Source of the DNA: Eimeria necatrix
Taxonomy: Eukaryota; Apicomplexa; Conoidasida; Eucoccidiorida; Eimeriidae
Length of the DNA: 64,000 bases
Direction: 5' to 3'
Assembly (NCBI RefSeq): GCF_000499385.1
Contig: NW_013653353.1
Span: 62,001 to 126,000 of the forward strand
Shown: piece by piece, positions 50,001 to 64,000 of the stretch
How positions within the stretch are numbered: the stretch's first letter is position 1
Layout of the letters: the number at the start of each line of letters is the position of its first letter
Program-made: the position numbers and the translations under genes
Notes under the pieces: model-generated
Told to the model about the DNA's origin: nothing
Seen by the model: only the letters and a program-made list of their open reading frames with translations
Databases searched by the model: none

Positions 50001-53000
50001 TACAATCTTCGGTGTTGTTACCTCAATCGCCTTTTCGCGTGTCATTCTTGTCGCGCTTGTCGGTCTGCTTTAGGGTGCAGCCCAGTCATGCTATGCTGTC
50101 ACTACGCTGCTCGCTTGTTGGACCCGTTCACCGATGTGCTTTCGTTTGTTGCTGCTGTGTTGCTACAGCTGATCCAGCCGTCGTGAAACAAACTGCTGAA
50201 GTGGTGCTGCAGTGCAGCGACAGCAGCAACAGTTCTTTTACACAGCTCACGTCGCTTGTCTGGTTGCATGAGCTGCTCCTGTTATTGCTGCCGGATGAGG
50301 GGCAGCAACAGCAGCAGCAACAGCAGCATGATCTTGCTCTACCGGAGACTCCTATCATACGCTGGCACCTGGAGGTGCAGAAACAGCTCAAGGTAAGCCT
50401 TGCTGCTCAAACGACAAAACTGCAGTCTGAATACGTAGGTCAGGCAAAGGCGTGGATGTACGTGAACGTCCATACAGCTGTCTGCTGGGACGTTTTGTGG
50501 AGTTGTTTGAGAACCTGACGGCGCAAAAGTCAGGGTTTGAAACATAGGGTTCTGATCATCTGTGTTTATGCACTTGCTTTGGCCGCGTTTTCAGCCTCTG
50601 GGCTGCAGGATGCTGCAAAGCATATTGCGCTGCGCCGCCGATCAAGAAGAAGGTGATGCAATCCGCCAGCTGTCGACACAGCAGTAGCAGCAGTACAGAC
50701 AGCAGCAGCAGAACCTACAGCAATCAACGAGATGGAGACCTTAATGATTTGTGCAGGCTCTGGGTTTTTTCCATGTGCTTCTTTGCAGAGATCGCACGCT
50801 TGGGGACAGAGGTGCACGCGCACGTCATAGCCCGGGTACAGCATTTCCCTTGCGGCCCATTAACAGGATACTCCTACGATATTTTTGCGATCTGCTTCGA
50901 ATGCGTCTCGTAGTGCATCGGCGGTGGTTCTGGTGGTAGCACAAGTGTTACTTCCGTGCAGCCGGCTGTCCTGTTGTACTATTTCCTCAGGTTTTGGTGT
51001 CGACTGCTGCGCTTGACTTGTCGGACTTCGTAAGCAGCGCAGCACGGTATCTTCGTACGTACACGCCACCAGGGTCTATGGGAAGTGCAGCGCCCACAGA
51101 CAGTGCAAGCACTACTGCTGCTGGCCAAGGGGGCGATGTGCGCTCGCTCTGCCTCCAGTGGATGGAGTTAATGCTAGTTGAGAAGCCACACTTATTGCTC
51201 GTGGGTAGTCCACAGGAAGAGCAGCAGAAGATTGGCCAGACACAACAAAGGCACGAAACGGCTTTAGGTGAAGGCCTTTTGCAGACGCAACAACACGAGG
51301 AAGGCTGCAATGAGGAAGATGCAGAGAGTTTTCTGTTGCAGAAGCAGCAGCCTCTAGTAGCCGCAGTGCTGTACACTTCGTTGACTACTGAAGGTACAGC
51401 AGGTGTGGCCGCTGCGGCTGCAGCAGAAGAAGGACCAACAACTGCAGTGCAAGTGCAGGAAGCTTCAGGCCGGCAAGAGTCAACAACGACCCCAACGGCA
51501 GGTTCCGCTCCCTCCCGAGCAGCAGCGACAGGAGCAAGGGCAGCGGCAACAGTGGCAAATCATCTTTTGCGGATGTCGTTGTCCATCCTCAGTCGTTTTG
51601 TCCAACAAAGCGACACAAACCTTAAAATTGTAGCGGAAGAGCTACTGGCCCTTTTCAAATCAAATCGCAGCCTCCTTGTAAACTGCATGTCCCAATCATC
51701 AGCTTGTCAGACTGCCTTGCGCTCCACATGTACTGCCTGCCATCCTTTGAACATATCCTGCATTTGGTTTAATGCTGAGGACAGTGGGTTAACGGTTTGC
51801 GGCACAGGACAGCCGGGGGCACTTCGTCTTGCGGCAGTTGTGCACCATGAGGAATCCATGCGAGGTGTATATCCATTTGTCGAGACAAATCGAACGACTT
51901 TATGAAACAGCGAGACCAGGACAAAATAAGGCAGCAAGAAAGGAAGCATCTGGAGAAGGCTGTGCAGCGCAGAACCATGCGATGAAGGTAACAGGAAGCA
52001 GTGAGGAGGCAGATGGTGTGCAGGCTGAATTGTCGGACGACTTTCTTGAGCAGTCAGTACAATTTTCGCAGCAGATAGTCCAAGCCCTCAGCATCGACCT
52101 GTTGAGTGCTAAGGTAAGCCTCACAGCGTTGCGGGGCGGCATTCTCCGCGCGTATACTTCTCACAACTTTGCTGATATTGGCGGAGACGAGATATAATCG
52201 GAATTTCGCAAACTCAACGTAGGGAATGTTTGTGACTGTCATTACAACCACTAGTCAAAGGAAATGAGTCCACGTGGGTGATGGGTTGGTGAAAAGATGT
52301 CAACAGTCTTATACTGTACGCTTCACAGGAAATGGAAGCCGCCCGGCAGGAATTACGGAAAGGTAAGTACACGTGAAACACGAGCCACAGCCGCAACAGC
52401 ACACGATACAGCGACTGCCCACGTTTATGCAGCTTTAACAGTAGCAACAAAGCCGCAGCATGTTTGAAGTTTCTGGAATGGGAGCATGATTCGACTCCAC
52501 TTGACAACAATAAATGGAGACCTGATGGCACTTTTTAGGGCTTGCAAGTCGAGCGCCTACGGTTGAACAGTTGTATTCTAGCGCATCTCATGTGCATGAG
52601 CCTTATTGGTGCCTCTTGCACAGATGACAATAGGATGTTTGAAGCTCTGTTGCCAACGTGGTGAGCTCCGCAGTAGCTGCAACAGCAGGGACAGCGGCAA
52701 AAACTGTGTCAACGCTATGGATAGTAGCAGCAACATGCTGTACTTGGGCTGCGCCATAATCTGGCATAGAAGGTGCAACAGCTGTACCAACAACCATACG
52801 CAAGTGTTTGCTAGAGCCTAAATGATACAGCTCTGCCGCGCACAGTAACTCCCTACAGTCCACTCTTTACTCATCAGTATCTGAGAATTTGAAATTAGCT
52901 GCGTTTTCAGGGTGCACGGGAAGGTTTGCTGTAGAAATGCTTTGCTTCTAGAATTGCCTAGCTGTGAAACCGCCTCGCCTAAAGCTAAATTTTGCACAGC

Positions 53001-54980
53001 ATGGGAAAATTTATTATTATTCATTGCTGATTTTTCTGGTTCCTTTGCTACTGCTTTTGGGTTTTGCAGGGCGCACAATTCGATTTGGTTGATAGCACTG
53101 TCATTATATTCGGGCAAGTTTCAAGTTGCTGAAAGCCTTGTCGTGATGCTGTAAGGCTCTGGGAGCTTTTTGAGATGCACAGTATTGGAGTTATATGCCA
53201 GTGTAAATGGTTTGCGAAGGTGCCCATACGAGGCGATGCGTTTTCGTGCCCGCTTCAATGTTTCGTGTATATATCTGTACTTGCATGCGCACGTGCACGT
53301 GTACGTGCAGTTAGCTAGTAGGTAAATGCAGGCGTGCTTTCACATAGGCGTGCATGTACACCACTCGCATGCACTTTATATGCGCATCTTCATTTTATAT
53401 GATGTGCAGGTGTGCCAACTAGTGCGTGCGTGGACTGCGTACTGAACTGCGTATTCATGCGTTCATGCCCGTCGTGCTTTTGCCACTTCTTTTCGTTACA
53501 TCTCAGCACGAGTGCGCGAAGCGTGTGTTCGCGTATAGCGGAGGCAATGTCCCTTTCCGATCTTTAAGTGACCGCAATAATCTTGTTCGCTTGTCTCCGA
53601 CTGCAGCAGCAAAGAAGACTCTCTCCCGGATTTAGACATACTGCAGCTTGAACAGTTGGTACTTCTTTTGGAGAGCAAGCCCTTCGCTCTCCTCCGAATG
53701 CAACTACTGGAGCAGCCAGCAAATCGGCACCTTGTTACTGCGATTAAAGGTTAGTGCTACCTGCGTTTGCTGCATTTGACACTACGGCGCATGCATCGAC
53801 AACTTTTTGCGAAAAGTGAACCATTGCAGCAGCAGCAGTCGAAACTGATTTCAGGAGAACCACAGTTTCCTGGTGATTAGCGTTTGTGGCTACAAATACT
53901 TCCCTCAGCAGATGTAATCTTTCGACGGCAACACATTTACACATAAGCAATGGCAACACATTTACGCACAAGTATATATGCACGTCGACTTAGTGGTTTT
54001 TTCTGCTGCTCGTCAGTGTGTCTTTAGATGCGCTACGTTTGTCTGTCTGCTCGGCCACGACCGTTTATTTCCTGTGGACTGTTCAGGCCTGGGGATGTTG
54101 CTCCCTCAAGGTCCGGCATTCTCCTTGCTCCGTCGACGGCTGCAACTTGCCTCTCCTATGATCGGCTGCTGCTGTGTCTCGAGCTGCCGGTGCATTTTTA
54201 CCCTAATGACGCAATTTTGCTCCGATTTTACCCTTCGGAGCAGTGCCTAGAGCAACAGTACTTACTGTGCTTCCGCTCTTGTTACGGAGGGCCTTTTCAT
54301 CAATTGTGTATATTTATCCCTCTACGAATAGTTGTTTGTTTGTGTGGCGCTCCATTTGAACAGGCTTTTTTGTAGCCTTTGTAATATATGCTCTGGGGTG
54401 TGTGACTCACAGAGAGGCCGAGAATGGTTTAGACAAACAGGCTGAGGCCCTGGTCTCCCGCGCATTATCTCTTGCCAAAGCGGCAAGGGACTATATCCAT
54501 GGAGAAGTATTCACTATGACTGCGTCGGAAACGGGTATGTCGACGTTGCACATCTGCTCGAGTAGAAGGAGCGGTGAGCACGTCCAGCAGCAGTTCTCGC
54601 TGTAATGAAGTAGTTGATATGAAGAGCAGGACGGCGCGGCGTGCTCACGTTTCAGTCGAGCTTTGCAGTAGACCTTGAAATGCAAAAGTGAAGTGCACAG
54701 TTGGGTTACACAGGAAGACAAGTTAATCAACGGGTATAGGGTTTGAGTTCACGGGCTCAGGGCTCGACATTTGGCTTCGAGACCTTTCGCGCTTCTTGCA
54801 GACCATACGGAGAGTCATGATCCAAAGGAATTAGCCAACTTGACGAAGATGCGGCAACAATCAAGTACAAATCTCCAGAAGGCTACTTCAGCGCAGTCTC
54901 TTGAAGCAGCTCTTGATGAGGCCCTCACTGAACATGGCAGCGCCCTCAGAGCATTCCCCTCCATCGACAGTGACACGTGA
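47096..54980 (+). CDS. VAC14: VAC14 homologue, scaffold of the PIKfyve/Fab1-Fig4 lipid kinase complex
   Basis: HEAT-repeat scaffold that holds PIKfyve/Fab1 and the Fig4 phosphatase together to make PI(3,5)P2 on endolysosomal membranes. Nineteen exons, all in phase: 47096-47497, 48208-48303, 48712-48789, 48979-49227, 49403-49436, 49661-49730, 49887-49957, 50169-50392, 50595-50652, 50789-50835, 50991-51677, 51808-52113, 52329-52362, 52624-52660, 53070-53150, 53607-53749, 54087-54189, 54413-54534, 54802-54980; 1006 aa. Diagnostic blocks in VAC14 order: LADKSFEKRKAAA, IRKGGLLGVAAVGLA, DPDPRVRYYACE, FDGLCK, SWISLLES, YLPLFLGGLLQLLGD, NFLEDLRSVP, CLQWMELML, SRGHFVLRQLC, ALLPTWAHNSIWLIALSLY, ALLRMQLLEQP and LGMLLPQGPAFSLLRRRLQ. 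Ala, Gln and Ser-rich inserts (for example at 49050-49090 and 50300-50330) separate HEAT units. Two exons are only 34 nt. Exon 17's donor (54190) and the last two exons rest on phase and gene position more than on homology. Confidence 0.9.
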
Positions 54981-59826
<4,846 letters not shown>

Positions 59827-60985
59827 ATAGACGGCACCGGTTGGTCGGGGTGCCTTCTGTCCGTCAGGCGAAGAAGACAAAGCAACACTGTACCGTGTTA
59901 TCACTAAGCGTTGTAGACACAGTAGCGCAGCAGAACCCCCTTCTGGAGCTGTTGTGTTTGAGGGCGGTAGCAGCAGTCATTGCTACTCGTACGTGGCAGC
60001 TGCTGGGCTGCCTGTCGAGCACAAACTTCGAAACAGTTACTTTGCGGAACATCAGTTCCTCCTTTCCACGGTGTGGCGAGATGGGAAGCACCGCAGCGTG
60101 GCCGTTCGTAGTGTAGTTCGGCACATGCAAGCGAAGCCGAGCACCTGTGTGCCATGCGGCACGGGCCGGCCCCTAGCAGCTGACCGAATATTAGAGTGTG
60201 TACGCTTGTTCACCCTGGCAGGGTGTGGCCGCTGTTGATGCCGCCACAAGAGATGCAACTGGACCCCGGTAAAGACTCAAAGTGGGCAATGGGTAGTAGG
60301 AAAATAGACTGTAGGGAAGTTAATCGCTTTGCTACTACGCCCGGCAACACTGCTTGGTGTCGTTGCAGAGGCGCAGAACGGCAAGAGTTCTATACCATAA
60401 AATGGAAGAGAACGGACATGCCGGCGGAGAGCAAAGCGAAAGAAAGCCGGCAGCTCCAGTATACATTGCCTCGCCTCTTTTCAGCTGATCTGTTTTCACA
60501 GCTGCCCGCAAGCTCCTGTGGCCGAATGTTATGAACACACCAGCCATCTTGTATGCGCAGCGAGTTCCACGACGCTGTGCGATTAGCTCCTCCAGTGCAT
60601 GTTCTTCGGACGGCAGGAACCAGCCGCTAAGCAGCCTTGTCGCAACGAAGCTTGCGTGGAACAAGTACGGACTACATGCAGGAGGGGAACAGTTGAGGTG
60701 GTCCTGCGAAGGGCTCGACGGTTCACAACGACGGCAACCTTTACTTGTTACTTCGGCGGCGCCTTTAGCTCTAAATCCTTCGCAGACATACCAGTATTGA
60801 CTTTGCCTACGGGGCTATGCGTCATACGCCCACGGGTACCTGAAGGATAGAAACCACCGCCTGCATGAGAAGAAACTGACAAGATATCCCGGGAGCACTG
60901 CTAGAAAAAGTGCAGCTTAGAACTCATGAAGAGCTAGCAATTTCGGGCAACCGAGAGCCACACATGTGAATTTTATCTGATACAT
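59827..60985. other. Intergenic gap between convergent ubiquitin-eL40 and CHIP genes
   Basis: It contains the 3' flanks of both genes. Open frames here have no recognisable motif, and no repeat structure stands out. Confidence 0.45.
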
Positions 60986-62839
60986 TCATACTTGCCTCTC
61001 TAGAAACCATGCAGTTGCCTCTCTGATGGCGTAGTTTGGGACCAATCGTTTCGCATCGCATGGTTCCCTAACCAGTGCACACACATAGGATGTCCAGAAG
61101 CGTAAGCTGCTCTGGATTTTATAAATTCGGTGAGCTATGTAAGATGACGGGAGGAGATTCAGACAAACGAAAAAAAGTACCTGGTTAGCGGCTCTGTGGG
61201 CCCATTTCGGTGTAAATGCTCCAGCAGAAGTTTATGTTCGTAAGTGATGCCGCTGGGCGTGATGACCGGTTCGTCCATTAGGCCCTACAAGTTCACCAGC
61301 AGACACCAAGATGATCAGCAAGCGGGATTACTTGCTTGGCCGAGTGACATTCTGGAACTGCATGCAACTTATGCACACAATAAATTTGGCAGAGATTACT
61401 GGGGTCACCATTGAGATCCTGCACGTGAGAAAGTCGGGAATTTCAAAAGGCGTATCTGCCTCTGCTGCCTCGGCTACAAGATGCTCTAGCTGCGCCAGTC
61501 TTGAGTCAACTTCTCCTCTGGACAACTGCCGATGTTCTGCCGCTAGCTCGATGCACTCCTGCGGACAGTGGGAACCGGAGCATCTCTATATGTAGTCGAA
61601 AGTGCTGTTCTGTATGCGCCAGCACCCTATTGTTGGGTCCAAGACCAAATATGAGACGTAGGTACACGCGTACCTTCAGAAATGCTTCAAGATCCTTACG
61701 GTCTGCCCTTCGTTGCCTACAGTGGCGCGCGTGTCGAAGCTTTTTGGCTGAGAAGGCAAGAGAGAGACAGAAAAAGAAAACATGGGTGCATCCGCAATAC
61801 AACCGAACTTGTTCCAACAGTTTTCTTGCATCAGTGTACCATTAGACTTTCATAAGTTGCTACACCCTTCTCAACCATGAGATGCGCAAAGTGCTACAGC
61901 CTTTCTTGCCGTTTAATAAAGAGTGGCGGATCTCCTGGGCTGCTCGGCCAGACCCTGACGACGACGCTGTCTGTGCCTTCTCCAGCAAGTTGACTCCGGC
62001 ATCATAGTCCCCTACACCAGTAAAGAAAAACCCGGCTCTAGCATCCCAGAATGACTCATTGTGAGCACCAGAATCTGCCTTTCTTTTGCTAAAGGCATGC
62101 GACTGCGGCCTACCGCTCCAAGTCACCCTCAAGCAGAAAAAGTGGGAGGAAAAGCCATACCAAGCTGCACGAGCGCGTCGCCTTTAATATACAGCCCCTT
62201 CACATTAGCCTCCTCAAGTGCAAGAGCTGCCTCTGCATCTTGCAACGCTTCCGGATAGCGTTTTTCGCGCTTATGGCAGAGGGCTCTGTTTGTAAAATAT
62301 GAGGCCACAGTGCCATCCGCCTCAATAGCTTTTGAATAGTACTCTGCTGCCAAACCATACATTCCCCGCCTAAAGCTTTCGTTACCAAGATCCTTCAGCC
62401 GGTCTGCCGCCTCTCGATTACGAATCTGGGATTTTTCAGCTGGAGTTGCAAGTTTTACAGGAACGTTGGGATCTTTTGGTGCGCTTCCGCTACTGCTGCT
62501 ACTGCTGGTATTCTTGTCCGTTCGGGCTGGCTGACTGCCTCCAGGTTGCCCCCTCTGGGCTGGCACCTCACTAGCCGTTTCACGTTGAGGCCCTTGGGAT
62601 GATGCCGGGGCTCCAGACACGGTAGGAGTTGACGCCGCTCGCTGTGAAGAACGGCCTGGCCTCCACAGATTTCCGCCAGCACGGCTAGGGACTCCATCGG
62701 CTGTACTTGTGCGACTAGGTAGTCTGCTAGATCCAGAGCTGCTGCTATCGCTGCTGCTACTGCTGGCCCTGCTGGTTCTGCTGCCCCCTCCTGCCGCCTC
62801 AAGGACGGAATTCAATGCTGCTTGAAAGAAGGACTCCAT
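60986..62839 (-). CDS. STUB1: CHIP/STUB1-type E3 ubiquitin ligase (TPR + U-box)
   Basis: Co-chaperone ligase: TPR repeats bind Hsp70/Hsp90 C-termini and the U-box recruits E2 enzymes to ubiquitinate chaperone clients. Exons on the minus strand: 62161-62839, 61898-62011, 61674-61747, 61409-61558, 61181-61284, 60986-61067; all phases agree, 400 aa. Residues 1-140 are a Ser/Gly/Arg-rich, probably disordered extension absent from human CHIP. The TPR domain (from about 145) has [39 protein letters not shown] and [16 protein letters not shown], then [13 protein letters not shown]. The linker coiled coil includes [20 protein letters not shown] and a Glu/Ala-rich helix. The U-box starts at [11 protein letters not shown] (about 329), continues [15 protein letters not shown] and ends [18 protein letters not shown] before TGA at 60986-60988. 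The conserved hydrophobic Ile and the Pro of the first E2-binding loop are present. The start ATG at 62839 is the first in the open frame. Confidence 0.95.
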
Positions 62840-64000
62840 GGGAGTCTTCGGACCGGAAAGGTCTCAGAAGCAGCTTAAGTCACTGACGCTAATTCAGCCT
62901 ATGCGCGCTTCGCCTCAATCACCCATGAAGGTGCTGCTTTCCGCTTGATCCCCTACAAGATCGATAACTTGGACACGTGGGCTCGAATTTGCGGCAGCAA
63001 GGAGGTGCCTTAAGAAGAGAACATGTTACACGTACAGACGGAATTGAAGATACCTGATACTTAGACGAAGATCCACACCGGCTCCTGTAAAGTGGTTAAC
63101 GAGAACCAGAAAAGTTGAAAATAGTCCACCCTGAAGGGCCAGTAATGTAGTCGCTGCTGCTATCGCCCTAACAAGGCTACTCTTGCATACCCCGCCGAGA
63201 AATGTTGCAGACTCGATGGAAGTGCTACAAAGGCTTCGATACCTGCAACCATGATGCAGTGAGATTAAGCCTCAGACTTCTCATCGCCGAGCATGCAAGA
63301 GCCCCAGCTGCATCAGTTTCTGCAGAGTTCCTCAGCGACAACTTAGGCCACGACGGTCTCTATAGTAGCGATTATAGCTGCATTTTCTCAGCGATAGTCT
63401 GCTTCTACCTTTTCATGCTGCTGCACCCATGACCTTCGCACGTTCACTGAAGAAGCATTCCCGTGCACCTGAGCGCCAAGTCGACGCTATTGCCTTTTGC
63501 CGTTGCGTCATTGTAATCATTTGGTAAATATGAGGTTCTATTGAGCTTATGTCACTGTGACGCGAATTTGAACGCTGCTTCAGAAGGCGATAAGTGCCAA
63601 GTAGTCGAAGCCGCTGCCGGAAGACTGTGTGTAACGGTGCGAGTGAACAGACCAACGAATGCTGTCATATGCCTGCAGCTTGAGGGCAAGTTATTTTAGT
63701 TTACTTCAGGCTGCACACGGGTGAAGCATTAATGCTTCCTACGTAGACTTATGTCTTGGCTCACGGGATGTGCACGCCATCCCGTATCTTGTTCTACGCA
63801 TGCATGGATTGTGTGACGACGCCCCTCGTGCTAAGGCAAATTAAAGACGCACAACGTGCGATCGCTTTTGCTTTGGAAAGCAAGTAAAGTCTGTGACGTA
63901 GATCATAGATTCTTTGCCGCACGGGCTGCCTTGAACGCAGTGGACCAGCGGCCGCAGTTTTCTGCGAAAACAGTGTAGCAGCACCAAATCAGTAAAAGCA
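62840..64000. other. Non-coding right end of the window
   Basis: It should contain the CHIP promoter and 5' UTR at its left edge. No further exon was recognised; the plus-strand frame at 63202-63432 has no motif. A divergently placed gene may begin beyond position 64000. Confidence 0.4.

Noticed and set aside
50685..50687. TAG inside a CAG run in the VAC14 region, first read as a C-to-T nonsense mutation
   Set aside because: A phase-compatible donor at 50653 and an exon at 50789-50835 that matches the VAC14 pattern place the TAG inside an intron.

Overview
This window reads as nuclear DNA of a coccidian apicomplexan, most likely Eimeria or a close relative such as Cyclospora. The grounds are intron-rich genes with short GT-AG introns, near-balanced base composition, and long in-frame runs of CAG/GCA-type triplets giving poly-Gln, poly-Ala and poly-Ser tracts inside conserved housekeeping proteins. 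This is an inference from style and gene content; no species-specific marker was identified. There are no bacterial operons, no CRISPR array, and no rRNA or tRNA genes that I could support.

Layout, left to right: the 5' two thirds of an m-AAA (AFG3/FtsH-like) protease gene, minus strand (ends beyond position 1); a long non-coding stretch holding a 35-bp triplicated repeat and a decayed Ty3/gypsy-type gag-protease remnant (5084-6850, minus); an eight-exon gene for a glyoxalase-like protein with two VOC modules (10212-13760, plus); a hypothetical helical gene with a proline-rich tail (17636-20404, minus); a repeat- and hairpin-bearing intergenic region; a small hypothetical acidic-tail gene (25659-27008, plus); a 15-exon ABCG half-transporter (27901-34147, minus); a gene-poor stretch; SF3A2 (39931-42301, plus); an organellar-type PPR protein with one in-frame TGA or a 24-nt intron (43659-46418, minus); a 19-exon VAC14 homologue (47096-54980, plus); ubiquitin-ribosomal protein eL40 fusion (58859-59826, plus); and a CHIP/STUB1-type TPR-U-box ubiquitin ligase (60986-62839, minus).

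Exon models were assembled by hand: each junction was chosen so that GT (or, once, GC) donors, AG acceptors and reading phase agree and so that the joined protein follows the known family. The genes are independent transcription units and do not form one pathway. By function they cover organelle proteostasis (m-AAA protease), organelle RNA handling (PPR), membrane transport (ABCG), PI(3,5)P2 synthesis scaffold (VAC14), splicing (SF3A2) and the ubiquitin system (Ub-eL40, CHIP).

The points most worth a second look are the VOC protein whose metal-ligand residues seem divided between its two modules, the PPR in-frame stop or ultra-short intron, a 34-bp-stem hairpin with an 8-nt loop (22459-22534), a perfect 30-bp inverted repeat (21523-21650), and the retroelement relic.
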